Part shown: positions 51,718-60,353 of the stretch, in pieces
Numbering within the stretch: position 1 is the first letter of the stretch
Layout: each line of letters begins with the position of its first letter
Assembly (NCBI RefSeq): GCF_009663465.1
Contig: NZ_QXHU01000004.1
Location: forward strand, 82,672 to 146,671
From: Riemerella anatipestifer
GTDB lineage: Bacteria; Bacteroidota; Bacteroidia; Flavobacteriales; Weeksellaceae
Length of the DNA stretch: 64,000 nt
Reading direction: 5' to 3'
Notes under the pieces: generated by a model
Database searches by the model: none
The model's input: the letters and a program-made list of their open reading frames with translations, nothing else
What the model was told of the DNA's origin: nothing
Made by a program: the position numbers and the translations under genes

Positions 51718-52203
51718 ATGGCAACTATTAATCTTTCCGATTATACGCCACTCGATATTAAAAATGCCGATGAGTTCAACATCGGCATTGTTGTCTCTGA
51801 GTGGAACGATTTTGTAACCTTTAATCTTCGTGATGCAGCTGTGGAAACTCTGCTTAAGGAAGGTGTTAAAAAAGATAAAATAAAGATTTACTATGTGCCA
51901 GGGGCTTTTGAACTCAGCTATGCGGCGATGCGATTATGTGCTAAACAACGCTATTTTGATGCTGTTATAGCTATAGGATGCGTAATACGAGGAGAAACTT
52001 CACACTTTGATTATGTTTGCCAAGGCGTTACACAAGGTATTACGGCGTGTAATACACAAACAGATACACCCACAATATTCTGTGTACTTACAGATGATAC
52101 TAGAGAGCAGTCAATAGCACGAAGTGGAGGAGATTTAGGTAACAAAGGCGTAGAGGCTGCTGTTACAGCTCTAAAAATGATAGACTTTAAGAAAAATATT
52201 TAA
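51718..52203 (+). CDS. ribH: 6,7-dimethyl-8-ribityllumazine synthase
   Basis: Penultimate step of riboflavin synthesis, condensing the ribityl-aminouracil with dihydroxybutanone phosphate. Motifs: VVSEWNDFVT (26-35, Trp of the substrate stack), YVPGAFELSYAA (59-70), GCVIRGETSHFDYVC near 87-101 with the catalytic His, and GVTQGIT. 161 residues is normal; the protein forms icosahedral or pentameric shells. Confidence 0.95.
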   Translation: MATINLSDYTPLDIKNADEFNIGIVVSEWNDFVTFNLRDAAVETLLKEGVKKDKIKIYYVPGAFELSYAAMRLCAKQRYFDAVIAIGCVIRGETSHFDYVCQGVTQGITACNTQTDTPTIFCVLTDDTREQSIARSGGDLGNKGVEAAVTALKMIDFKKNI

Positions 52204-52221
52204 TTTAGATTAGTACTAAAA

Positions 52222-53076
52222 ATGAGATGGACTAATAATAGAGGGGATAATGTAGAAGATAGAAGAGGAAGAGGTGGAATGGTTGTAGGTGGTGGTCTAG
52301 GCATAGGGACCTTAATCATAGCTGCTATTGTATTTTTTCTAGGGGGCGACCCTTCTTCAATTATAGGAGGAGGTAGTCTAGGAAGTACTCAACAAACGGA
52401 GCAGAGAGAATTAACCCAAGAGGAATTACATGTAAGAGAATTTATTAAGATGTTAATTGTTGAGAATGATATTACTTGGCAGAAAATTTTTTCAGAAAAT
52501 GGTATGCAATATCGGAAGCCTAAAGTAGTACTTTTTGAAAGCGTAACACAGTCAGGGTGTGGGACAGCACAGTCTGATATGGGACCTTTCTACTGTCCTG
52601 CAGATGAAACTATCTATATGGATATGAGCTTTTTCTCGGAGCTTCAGAGTAAATTTGGTGCTAAGGTTACCGAATTTTCTGTAGCCTATGTTTTGGCACA
52701 TGAGGTAGGGCACCATGTACAGACTATTTTGGGAACTACTCAAAAGGTAAATTTGCTTAGAGCTAGTGGGAAATATTCAGAAGCAGAGATGAATAGAGTA
52801 TCTGTAGCTACTGAGCTTCAAGCTGATTTTTATGCAGGGCTGTGGGCAAAAAAAACAGATGAAAGAGAAGGTATTTTAACGCCAGGAGATATAGAGAGTG
52901 CAATTAGTGCTGCTGAAGCTGTGGGTGATGATAATATTCAAAAAAGAGGACAGGGGTATATTAATCAGGAAAGCTTTACTCACGGTAGCTCTGCACAAAG
53001 GAAAGAATGGTTTTTGAAAGGTTACCAAACTGGTGATATTCGCCAAGGAAATACCTTTGATGTTTTACTAAAGTAA
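52222..53076 (+). CDS. Neutral zinc metallopeptidase (YpfJ/KPN_02809 family)
   Basis: A membrane-anchored predicted zinc peptidase. An N-terminal basic, Arg/Gly-rich segment (MRWTNNRGDNVEDRRGRGGM) is followed by a Gly-rich hydrophobic helix (about 22-50). The active site is AYVLAHEVGHHVQT near 153-166 (HExxH, with Glu as general base) and a second Glu probably in ATELQADFYAGLW near 194. The family start and GTAQSDMGPFYCPADETIYM are classic. The substrates are unknown. Confidence 0.92.
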   Translation: MRWTNNRGDNVEDRRGRGGMVVGGGLGIGTLIIAAIVFFLGGDPSSIIGGGSLGSTQQTEQRELTQEELHVREFIKMLIVENDITWQKIFSENGMQYRKPKVVLFESVTQSGCGTAQSDMGPFYCPADETIYMDMSFFSELQSKFGAKVTEFSVAYVLAHEVGHHVQTILGTTQKVNLLRASGKYSEAEMNRVSVATELQADFYAGLWAKKTDEREGILTPGDIESAISAAEAVGDDNIQKRGQGYINQESFTHGSSAQRKEWFLKGYQTGDIRQGNTFDVLLK

Positions 53077-53162
53077 TTTTATGAAAATATTAACTGAATC
53101 CTAGTATTGTTTGGGTAAAGTGGGTCTGGTTTTTGATACTAGCTTGAACAAATAATATTAAA

Positions 53163-53492
53163 ATGAAAAAAATACTTATCGCAATGTCATTCGTACTAGG
53201 ATTGAGTACAGTTTACTCTCAACAAGTACAAGGTTCAGTAACATCTAAAGCTCAAGAAAAAGCTATAAGAAAGGAGCAAAAGATGCAAAGCCCAAAAAAA
53301 GATTTTAAAAAGGAATACTCTGAATCTGCTGAAAATGGTAAAGAAGGAAAAAAGACTTTTGAAAAAGGAGAACATAAAGGAAAATTAAAAGCAGATGGTA
53401 CGCTAGATAGACGCTATAAGGAAAACCGTAAACTTAAAAAAGACGGCACACTAGATAAGCGTTTTAAGGATAAAGAAAAAGGCAAAGAATAA
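53163..53492 (+). CDS. Small secreted basic protein with DGTLD repeats
   Basis: 109 residues: signal peptide (about 1-19, ending STVYSQ), then a highly charged, Lys-rich, probably disordered chain. Near the end a motif is repeated: KLKADGTLDRRYKENR and KLKKDGTLDKRFKDKE. I have no family function for it; similar short proteins with K.DGT.D.R.K repeats occur in Chryseobacterium-type genomes (recollection). A terminator follows at 53516. Confidence 0.75.
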   Translation: MKKILIAMSFVLGLSTVYSQQVQGSVTSKAQEKAIRKEQKMQSPKKDFKKEYSESAENGKEGKKTFEKGEHKGKLKADGTLDRRYKENRKLKKDGTLDKRFKDKEKGKE

Positions 53493-53515
53493 GGAGTTAT
53501 TTCTTTAAAAAGAGT

Positions 53516-53551
53516 AAAGTTCGGTTGTGAAATATCCGAACTTTTTTTGTG
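53516..53551 (+). terminator. Terminator after the small basic protein gene
   Basis: AAAGTTCGG (53516-53524) pairs exactly with CCGAACTTT (53536-53544), followed by a T-run. Confidence 0.85.
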
Positions 53552-53582
53552 TACATCTATTCCATTCCTGTATTTTAAGACG

Positions 53583-53590
53583 TATCTTTG
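53583..53590 (+). promoter_or_regulatory. Candidate -7 box of the acyltransferase gene
   Basis: TATCTTTG, a TAnnTTTG match, 23 bp before the ATG at 53614. It argues against the longer upstream frame beginning at 53527. Confidence 0.6.
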
Positions 53591-53613
53591 AGGTGTTAAT
53601 TAAATACTGGAAA

Positions 53614-54708
53614 ATGAAAAGAGATTTATACATTGATTTTGCTAAAGGATTAGCCACTTTATCCATCATTTTTATACATACCACTTTTTGGAGCGGACAG
53701 TATTATATTCCTACGGAACTTAGAGTACTGTCATTGTTATTTGATGTTCCTATTTTCTTTGCACTTAGTGGTCTTACCTCTGGCGGAAATGTAGAAAAAA
53801 CACTTTATAGGCTACTTAAACTCCAAGTAACCTATATGATTTTTGTAACACTATTGTTTTTTGTAGATTATTTCTTTAAAGTTTTTGGGCTTTACTTTTT
53901 TGGTTTAGAGAGTTTGAAAGGTTTTTATGCTACTTTTGGAAGCAAGTTTGTACCACAATCCATAGCTTATTTTCCTCAATGGGAAAATTTAGGAAATTGG
54001 TATTTACATCAATATTCTACTTGTGATACTTTTCCAGTAGTTATGGGGAGTTTTTGGTATCTTAAAGTTTATTATATTCTAACGGTACTAGGAGTGTTAG
54101 TACTAAGGTTTTTCCATCAACATATCAATTGGTTTATAATATTATGTTTTGGTTTAACTTTATTGTTTAATATTTTCCCACATTATTATCCAACGGGTCA
54201 GGTGGGATATGTTTCTTTTTATCTTGGTGTATTTTTGGTGGCTCATAAAATGAAAGGTAAGAGGATAAAGAATAATTATATTCCGCTGTTGTATGGAGCT
54301 TTGGCTCTGATTTTAGTATGGATGTTTTGGTTCTATGGAGCGGATATTTTTTATAAAATAAATAAACAAAAATTTCCTCCAAGAATACCGTATATTGTGT
54401 GGTCGTTCCTTTCTTTGATAACAGTATTTGTACTTTATAACAGGCTTAAAATCACTAAGGATAATTTTATAAATTATATTGGTAAGAATGCCATTTTTTA
54501 TTATTTTGCACAAGGTATTAGTTCATCATTGGTTTATTTTATGGTGGTTTCTTTGCAGGATAATATCCATTGGGGAGTTTTAATTTTAATGGTTTATTTG
54601 GTTAATGTGGTTTTGGCTATATTTATTGCAGAGCTACTTAAAAAGATAGATGCTTTAGGTTGGAATACTTTAATTTGGTTGAGAAGAAAGACGGCAAGTG
54701 CTGGTTAA
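53614..54708 (+). CDS. Acyltransferase family 3 membrane protein
   Basis: An integral membrane O-acyltransferase (OafA/NodX type) that acylates surface sugars. About ten hydrophobic segments in 364 residues. The family start RDLYIDFAKGLATLSIIFIH (3-22) holds the conserved His, followed by FDVPIFFALSGLTSGGN near 44-60. The frame is open upstream to 53527, but those residues cross a terminator and promoter, so I use the ATG at 53614. The acceptor glycan is unknown. Confidence 0.88.
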   Translation: MKRDLYIDFAKGLATLSIIFIHTTFWSGQYYIPTELRVLSLLFDVPIFFALSGLTSGGNVEKTLYRLLKLQVTYMIFVTLLFFVDYFFKVFGLYFFGLESLKGFYATFGSKFVPQSIAYFPQWENLGNWYLHQYSTCDTFPVVMGSFWYLKVYYILTVLGVLVLRFFHQHINWFIILCFGLTLLFNIFPHYYPTGQVGYVSFYLGVFLVAHKMKGKRIKNNYIPLLYGALALILVWMFWFYGADIFYKINKQKFPPRIPYIVWSFLSLITVFVLYNRLKITKDNFINYIGKNAIFYYFAQGISSSLVYFMVVSLQDNIHWGVLILMVYLVNVVLAIFIAELLKKIDALGWNTLIWLRRKTASAG

Positions 54709-54742
54709 ATAAAATTTACTTTTGTAGAAATCTAATAAAGAG

Positions 54743-54750
54743 TATTTTTG
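54743..54750 (+). promoter_or_regulatory. Candidate -7 box of DUF4271-hemD
   Basis: TATTTTTG, a TAnnTTTG match, ends 13 bases before the TTG start at 54764; a very short leader is predicted. Confidence 0.55.
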
Positions 54751-54763
54751 CAAAAAAATAATC

Positions 54764-55408
54764 TTGATAAGAATTGTAGAAAATAATGATTGGATTATAT
54801 ACTCTCTTTTAGGAGTTGGTTTTTTGTATGTGGTAATGTTTCGTGTTCTTTTAAGAGATATAAGTTTAATTAAATTTTTTACTCTTAAAGAAGAATTTGC
54901 TAATAATACTATTCAGTCTTGGGTTATAACCAGTGTAGGGTTTACTATTTTGGCGTCTGTAGCTTTATCTGATATTCTTCCCATAAATCCACATTTGTTT
55001 GCCAAATATTTTAATATTTTTGGATATACTCCTAATAAAGTAGGCAGTATTGTTTTAGCATTAGTTTTTCTGTTTTTTTTTAGGACAGTATCTACCTATT
55101 TCTTTTTAGCTAGTATAGGGGAAGTAGAGCGATGGAAAAGTTTTTATTTTTTGACTACAAAATTCTTTTTAGGCTATAGTTTAGCCCTAATAGGACTAGT
55201 GTTTGTTCAGAATTATTTGCTTACAGAAAAAGCGTGGGTGATATATATGTATATCGTCTTTTTTTGTATGTCTTTTATTTTTAAAAATTTGGTTTATCTA
55301 TTTCATCATAAGGCTATACTGCCAGATGAGTGGTATTATAAAATTTTGTATATTTGCACGCTCCAAATTTTGCCTTTTTTGGTGGTTTGGAAATTTTTAT
55401 TCTTTTAA
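54764..55408 (+). CDS. DUF4271 membrane protein
   Basis: 214 residues with about six hydrophobic segments (from YSLLGVGFLYVVMFRVLL at 13 to the C-terminus). The spacing, the FxLREF-like loops and the position directly before hemD identify the DUF4271 family of Bacteroidota; function unknown. I accept a TTG start at 54764, because the first membrane segment would be cut off by any later ATG. It is followed by hemD after 20 bp. Confidence 0.82.
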   Translation: MIRIVENNDWIIYSLLGVGFLYVVMFRVLLRDISLIKFFTLKEEFANNTIQSWVITSVGFTILASVALSDILPINPHLFAKYFNIFGYTPNKVGSIVLALVFLFFFRTVSTYFFLASIGEVERWKSFYFLTTKFFLGYSLALIGLVFVQNYLLTEKAWVIYMYIVFFCMSFIFKNLVYLFHHKAILPDEWYYKILYICTLQILPFLVVWKFLFF

Positions 55409-55428
55409 TTAAATTTTAAGATTTTAAA

Positions 55429-56172
55429 ATGTCAAAAATTAAATCTATTCTAGTATCTCAGCCTCAGCCTGCGGAGTCGTCTCCTTATTTAGAACTTGCG
55501 AAAAAGGAAAAAATAGAAATAGATTTTCGTCCGTTTATTTATGTTCAAGGGGCAGATGGTAAGGATTTGAGAACACAGAAAATAGACCTTTCTAAATATA
55601 CAGGTGTTATTTTTACGAGCCGAAATGCCATAGACCATTACTTTCGTATTGCAGAAGAAATGCGCTTTTCGGTGCCAGATTCTATGAGGTACATTTGCCA
55701 GTCAGAAGCTATCGCTAATTATTTGCAGAAACACATCGTTTATAGAAAAAGGAAAATTAGTTTTGGTGAAAAATTGCCTACAGATATAATTCCTTTACTC
55801 AAGAAATATCCATCAGAGAAGTATCTTTTACCTTCTTCTGATATTCTCAATGATGGGATAACTAAGGTTTTGGACGAATCTGGAGTGGATTGGACCAGAG
55901 CTATTATGTACCGTACGGTTAATAGCGATTTGTCTGATTTGAATATAAATAACTATGATGTATTAGTATTTTTCAGCCCACAAGGAATAAAATCTTTGGT
56001 AGAGAACTTTAAAGATTATAAAAAGTCTAAGTTTAAAGTAGCTGTTTTTGGTAACTCTACTAAAGCAGAAGCGGAAAAAGCTGGATTAACAGTAGATATT
56101 ATGGCTCCTACCAAAGAAAATCCGTCTATGACAATGGCATTAGAAAACTTCATCAAAAAAGCCAATAAGTAG
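55429..56172 (+). CDS. hemD: Uroporphyrinogen-III synthase
   Basis: Cyclises hydroxymethylbilane to uroporphyrinogen III in haem synthesis. Two-domain fold with ILVSQPQPAESSPYLELAKK near 7-26, GVIFTSRNAIDHYFR near 59-73, RAIMYRTVNSDL near 157-168, VLVFFSPQGIKSLVENF near 178-194 and VAVFGNSTKAEAEKAGL near 204-220. The sequence of HemD proteins varies widely; these landmarks and the 247-residue length fit the Bacteroidota form. No other hem genes are nearby. Confidence 0.9.
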   Translation: MSKIKSILVSQPQPAESSPYLELAKKEKIEIDFRPFIYVQGADGKDLRTQKIDLSKYTGVIFTSRNAIDHYFRIAEEMRFSVPDSMRYICQSEAIANYLQKHIVYRKRKISFGEKLPTDIIPLLKKYPSEKYLLPSSDILNDGITKVLDESGVDWTRAIMYRTVNSDLSDLNINNYDVLVFFSPQGIKSLVENFKDYKKSKFKVAVFGNSTKAEAEKAGLTVDIMAPTKENPSMTMALENFIKKANK

Positions 56173-56210
56173 GAGATAAAATAGATAATATAACATATTA
56201 AACCCATTAT

Positions 56211-56260
56211 AAAAGGTCATCATCTTTCAATGTAACGAAATGAAGATGACCTTTTTAGTA
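56211..56260 (+). terminator. Terminator after hemD
   Basis: AAAAGGTCATC (56211-56221) pairs with GATGACCTTTT (56245-56255); inner bases extend the stem imperfectly. Confidence 0.75.
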
Positions 56261-56270
56261 AAAATAAAAA

Positions 56271-58322
56271 ATGATGCAACCACCTAAAGCAATAAAAAAA
56301 CTACAGAAGCTAGTTATTCATAACGATGAAAGGATAGACCCTTATTTTTGGTTGAACCAAAGAGATGCTCCTGAGGTTTTAGAATATCTTGAGCAAGAAA
56401 ATGCTTATACAGAATTTATATTAAAGGATACCGAAGATTTTCAAAAAGACCTTTTTGAGGAAATGAAAGCGAGGTATAAAGAAGATGATGCTTCGTTGCC
56501 GTATTTTTTTAATGAGTATTGGTATATTGTAAGATTTGAAAAAGGGAAAGATTATCCACTCTTTTTCAGAAAGTATCAAACTTTAGAAGCGGAGGAAGAA
56601 CTTTTGTTAGATGCCAATCAACTAGCGGAAGGTAAGAAGTTTTTAGATGTGGGAAGTATGGCGGTGAGTCCTAATAATCAATTAGCTACTTATTCTACAG
56701 ACGAAACAGGAAGACGTATTTACAGTATTTTTATTAAAAATTTGGAAACGGGAGCAGTCTCCAACGAAGTTATAGAAAACACCACAGGTAAAGCTGTTTG
56801 GGCTAATGATAACGAGCATTTTTTCTATATTAGAAAAGATAAAAGTCTTAGAGCATATCAGATTTTTAGACATAAACTAGGCACTTCTCCTAGCGAGGAC
56901 GTTTTAGTTTTCCACGAAAAAGATACTTCATTTGATATTAATTTATTTAAAACTAAATCTTTAGAATATATATTTATTGCCAGTTCTAGTACAGTTTCAG
57001 ATGAGCATCGTTTTATTCCAGCTGATGATGTGTTTGCACCGTGGCAAATTGTTCAAACTAGGGAAGAAGGCTTAGAGTATGCGGTAGAGCATTATCAGAA
57101 TCATTTTTATATCATTACCAATGAGGGAGGAGCAACCAATTTTAAATTAGTGAAAACACCAGTAGCTAAGCCGCAGAAAGAAAATTGGCAAACGATAATT
57201 CCTCACAGAGAGGATACTTTGTTAGAAGGTTTTGAAATTTTCAAAGATTACCTCGTGGTGGAAGAGCGTAGAGAAGGTTTACTTCAAATTAGCATCAGGC
57301 ATTGGGAAACGGGTGAACAATACTATCTTCCGTTTCAAGAGGAAACCTATACGGCGTATATTGGATTGAATTTAGATTTTAATTCAACAAAATTAAGATA
57401 TGGGTATTCATCTCTTGTTCAGCCATCTGCTACTTTTGAATTTGATATGACGCATCAAACCCAAATACTTCTTAAAGAGCAAGAAATTTTAGGTGGTAAA
57501 TTCTTGAAAGAAAACTATACTTCGGAGAGGTTATGGGCATCTTCAAGAGACGGTGTTACACAAATACCTATATCTTTAGTTTACAGAAAAGATACGGTGC
57601 TTTCTAAGGATACGCCGTTGTTGCTTTATGGCTATGGAAGCTATGGGCATACGATAGATGCTTCGTTTTCCAGAGGGAGATTGTCGTTACTAGATAGAGG
57701 TTTTGTTTTTGCTATTGCACATATTAGAGGAGGAGAATATTTAGGTAGGGAATGGTACGAAAAAGGAAAGTTACTTCACAAAAAAAATACCTTTTACGAT
57801 TTTATAGACTGTGCCAAATTTCTAATTGAGAAAAACTATACTTCTTCAAAGCATCTTTATGCTATGGGAGGTAGTGCGGGGGGATTATTAGTAGGGACTG
57901 TTATTAACGAAGAACCTAACCTTTTTAATGGAGCGGTTGCACAAGTTCCGTTTGTAGATGTGGTTACCACGATGCTAGACGAAGAAATTCCTTTAACAAC
58001 AGGTGAGTTTGACGAATGGGGAAATCCTAAAGAAGAACAATATTACCATTATATGAAGTCCTATTCTCCGTATGATAATATCAAGGCTCAAAGTTATCCT
58101 CATTTACTAGTGACTACAGGATATCACGATAGTCAGGTGCAATATTGGGAACCAGCAAAGTGGGTAGCAAAGCTACGAGATATGAAAAAAGACCAAACCC
58201 TTTTGATTTTTAAAACTGACTTTTCTTCAGGACACGGAGGGGCTAGTGGCAGATTTGAGTCACTAAAGGAAGATGCTTTAGAGTATGCTTTTTTGATGAA
58301 GTTAGAAAACTCAAGCAGGTAG
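56271..58322 (+). CDS. S9 family oligopeptidase (oligopeptidase B-like)
   Basis: A cytoplasmic or periplasmic serine peptidase that cuts short peptides. 683 residues: N-terminal beta-propeller (about 60-400) capped by HNDERIDPYFWLNQRD at the start, and a C-terminal alpha/beta-hydrolase domain with GYGSYG, AHIRGGEYLGREWYEKGK, the catalytic Ser in MGGSAGGLLVG near 538, Asp in TGYHDSQVQYWEPAKW near 620 and His in SGHGGASGRFE near 655. This matches PtrB-type oligopeptidase B (cleavage after basic residues) better than prolyl oligopeptidase, but the specificity is inferred. No signal peptide. Confidence 0.92.
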   Translation: MMQPPKAIKKLQKLVIHNDERIDPYFWLNQRDAPEVLEYLEQENAYTEFILKDTEDFQKDLFEEMKARYKEDDASLPYFFNEYWYIVRFEKGKDYPLFFRKYQTLEAEEELLLDANQLAEGKKFLDVGSMAVSPNNQLATYSTDETGRRIYSIFIKNLETGAVSNEVIENTTGKAVWANDNEHFFYIRKDKSLRAYQIFRHKLGTSPSEDVLVFHEKDTSFDINLFKTKSLEYIFIASSSTVSDEHRFIPADDVFAPWQIVQTREEGLEYAVEHYQNHFYIITNEGGATNFKLVKTPVAKPQKENWQTIIPHREDTLLEGFEIFKDYLVVEERREGLLQISIRHWETGEQYYLPFQEETYTAYIGLNLDFNSTKLRYGYSSLVQPSATFEFDMTHQTQILLKEQEILGGKFLKENYTSERLWASSRDGVTQIPISLVYRKDTVLSKDTPLLLYGYGSYGHTIDASFSRGRLSLLDRGFVFAIAHIRGGEYLGREWYEKGKLLHKKNTFYDFIDCAKFLIEKNYTSSKHLYAMGGSAGGLLVGTVINEEPNLFNGAVAQVPFVDVVTTMLDEEIPLTTGEFDEWGNPKEEQYYHYMKSYSPYDNIKAQSYPHLLVTTGYHDSQVQYWEPAKWVAKLRDMKKDQTLLIFKTDFSSGHGGASGRFESLKEDALEYAFLMKLENSSR

Positions 58323-58395
58323 TGTATTATCTGATGAAAGTGCTGGTTTTGAGAATTAATTTAGAAAAATATTTGGCTATGTCAAAAAAACTTCT

Positions 58396-58403
58396 TTATT
58401 TTG
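58396..58403 (+). promoter_or_regulatory. Candidate -7 box of rpmB operon
   Basis: TTATTTTG, one base off TAnnTTTG, with TTTG at 58372-58375 about 20 bp upstream as the -33 element. Confidence 0.5.
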
Positions 58404-58443
58404 CACTCTCAAATATTTAGTAGTAAAAAAAGAACATCGAGAT

Positions 58444-58680
58444 ATGTCAAGAATTTGCCAAATAACAGGAAAGCGTGCGATGGTAGGAAACCATGTTTCT
58501 CACGCTAATAACAAAACGAAGCGTCGTTTTGAGATTAATTTATTAGAGAAGAAGTTTTACCTTCCTGAGCAAGAGAAACATATTACACTTAAAGTTTCTG
58601 CTCACGGATTGAGAGTAATTAACAAGATTGGAATTGAGGAGGCTGTAGAAAGAGCAACTCGTAACGGATTTATCAAATAA
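58444..58680 (+). CDS. rpmB: 50S ribosomal protein L28
   Basis: A structural protein of the large ribosomal subunit. The N-terminus MSRICQITGKRAMVGNHVSH and NNKTKRRFEINLLEKKFY are diagnostic. 78 residues. First gene of rpmB-rpmG-DUF4295, usually followed by ftsY in this phylum. Confidence 0.97.
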   Translation: MSRICQITGKRAMVGNHVSHANNKTKRRFEINLLEKKFYLPEQEKHITLKVSAHGLRVINKIGIEEAVERATRNGFIK

Positions 58681-58690
58681 TTAAGAAATC

Positions 58691-58873
58691 ATGGCAAAAA
58701 AAGGAAATAGAGTCCAAGTGATTTTGGAATGTACAGAGCATAAAGAAAGTGGTGTTGCTGGAATGAGCAGATACATCACTACTAAGAATAAAAAGAATAC
58801 AACAGAAAGATTAGAGCTTAAGAAGTATAATCCTGTTCTTAAAAAATATACACTTCATAAAGAAATTAAGTAA
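58691..58873 (+). CDS. rpmG: 50S ribosomal protein L33
   Basis: 60 residues with [20 protein letters not shown] and [20 protein letters not shown]. The zinc-binding Cys pairs of the C+ form are missing (only one Cys, in LECTEH), so this is the zinc-independent C- form. Confidence 0.96.
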   Translation: MAKKGNRVQVILECTEHKESGVAGMSRYITTKNKKNTTERLELKKYNPVLKKYTLHKEIK

Positions 58874-58895
58874 TCATCTTTAAAGATATTTTACA

Positions 58896-59045
58896 ATGGC
58901 AAAGAAAGTAGTAGCAACCCTACAAACATCTTCTAAGAAGATGACTAAAGTAGTGAAAATGGTAAGATCTCCTAAAACAGGAGCTTATGTTTTTGAAGAG
59001 AAAGTAATGAATGCAGATGATGTAGATGCTTATTTGAAAAAATAG
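58896..59045 (+). CDS. DUF4295 small protein
   Basis: A 49-residue basic protein (MAKKVVATLQTSSKKMTKVV ... AYVFEEKVMNADDVDAYLKK) 22 bp after rpmG. The family is found in Bacteroidota next to L33 genes and is thought to be ribosome associated because of this constant position; its function is not known to me. Confidence 0.9.
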   Translation: MAKKVVATLQTSSKKMTKVVKMVRSPKTGAYVFEEKVMNADDVDAYLKK

Positions 59046-59071
59046 GTATTTATTCGTTTAGTATAAGAAAT

Positions 59072-59112
59072 ATAAAAGCTATCCAAATAATTTATTTGGG
59101 TAGTTTTTTTAT
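59072..59112 (+). terminator. Terminator of the rpmB operon
   Basis: CTATCCAAATA pairs with TATTTGGGTAG (one G-T pair), followed by seven T residues. Confidence 0.8.
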
Positions 59113-59119
59113 ATATTTG
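59112..59119 (+). promoter_or_regulatory. Candidate -7 box of ftsY
   Basis: TATATTTG, a TAnnTTTG match, 26 bp upstream of the ftsY ATG. Confidence 0.5.
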
Positions 59120-59145
59120 TTTCTGTTAATCATACATAAAAATAT

Positions 59146-60102
59146 ATGAGTTGGTTTAAAAAAATATTCAAAAAGGAAGAGAAGGAAACTTTAGATAAGG
59201 GGTTAGAAAAGTCAAGTCAAGGCTTTTTTGAAAAAATATCCAAGGCTGTCATAGGGAAAAGTAAGGTAGATGATGAAGTTCTAGATGACTTGGAAGAAGT
59301 TCTTATTGCGTCAGATGTGGGGGCTCAGACAACCATCAAGATTATCGAACGAATTGAAGATAGAGTTGCTAGGGATAAGTATGTTGGTGTAGATGAACTA
59401 CATAAGCTTCTTAAAGAGGAGATTACAGCATTGCTTTTAGAAAATCCTCACGCCAATACAGGTAATGTAGATGAAACTAAGAAACCTTATGTAATAATGG
59501 TAGTGGGAGTTAATGGAGTGGGTAAAACAACTACGATAGGTAAATTAGCACATCAGTTTAAAACACAGGGTAAAAAAGTGGTGTTGGGAGCAGCAGATAC
59601 TTTTAGGGCAGCAGCGGTAGACCAATTGGTAATATGGAGTGAGAGAGTTGGGGTGCCTATTGTAAAGCAAAATATGGGTTCTGACCCTGCTTCTGTTGCT
59701 TTTGATACAGTGCAGTCTGCGGTAGCTCAAAATGCTGATGTAGTGCTTATAGATACAGCAGGAAGGCTTCATAATAAAGTGAACCTAATGAATGAGTTGT
59801 CTAAGATAAAAAGAGTGATGCAAAAAGTAATCCCTGAGGCTCCACATGAGGTTTTATTGGTGTTAGATGGTTCTACAGGTCAAAATGCATTTGAACAAGC
59901 TAAGCAGTTTACTGCTGCAACAGAAGTTAACGCTCTTGCCGTTACAAAACTAGATGGTACAGCAAAGGGAGGTGTAGTTATTGGTATTTCAGATCAATTT
60001 CAAGTTCCTGTAAAATATATAGGGGTAGGAGAGAAGATGGAAGACTTGCAGTTATTTAATGGCACAGAGTTTGTTGATTCTTTCTTTAAGAAAAAGAGCT
60101 AA
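59146..60102 (+). CDS. ftsY: Signal recognition particle receptor FtsY
   Basis: The SRP receptor GTPase that docks ribosome-nascent-chain complexes at the membrane. 318 residues: a short basic N-terminus (WFKKIFKKEEK) without the long acidic A-domain of E. coli, an N domain (about 30-105), and the G domain with GVNGVGKTTTIGKLA near 124-138, DTFRAAAVDQL near 156-166, DTAGRLHNK near 205-213 and TKLDGTAKGG near 266-275. It follows the rpmB operon after a terminator. Confidence 0.96.
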   Translation: MSWFKKIFKKEEKETLDKGLEKSSQGFFEKISKAVIGKSKVDDEVLDDLEEVLIASDVGAQTTIKIIERIEDRVARDKYVGVDELHKLLKEEITALLLENPHANTGNVDETKKPYVIMVVGVNGVGKTTTIGKLAHQFKTQGKKVVLGAADTFRAAAVDQLVIWSERVGVPIVKQNMGSDPASVAFDTVQSAVAQNADVVLIDTAGRLHNKVNLMNELSKIKRVMQKVIPEAPHEVLLVLDGSTGQNAFEQAKQFTAATEVNALAVTKLDGTAKGGVVIGISDQFQVPVKYIGVGEKMEDLQLFNGTEFVDSFFKKKS

Positions 60103-60208
60103 AAACTCAAAAAATAAAACACTAAATCTTTAAATTATTAAATAAAAAAGTAGGAGTATTATTAACCTAATACAGTTATATACTAATATTTTTGATTAAC
60201 TTAATTAT

Positions 60209-60250
60209 AAAGAGATTGTTCTAAAAACAAGGGCAATCTCTTTTTTTGTA
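60209..60250 (+). terminator. Terminator after ftsY
   Basis: AAAGAGATTG (60209-60218) pairs exactly with CAATCTCTTT (60234-60243), followed by a T-run. Confidence 0.85.
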
Positions 60251-60327
60251 AATAAAACATAAAAAAAATAAAAAAGTATTTTTCAAGTAATTAAGTAATA
60301 ATAAATAGCTATTTATTAAAAAGTTTA

Positions 60328-60335
60328 TACTTTTG
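60328..60335 (+). promoter_or_regulatory. Candidate -7 box of topA
   Basis: TACTTTTG, a TAnnTTTG match. It contains the TTG at 60333 that would otherwise be an alternative start, so translation from the ATG at 60354 is more likely. Confidence 0.6.
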
Positions 60336-60353
60336 CAAAAAATAAAAAAACAC

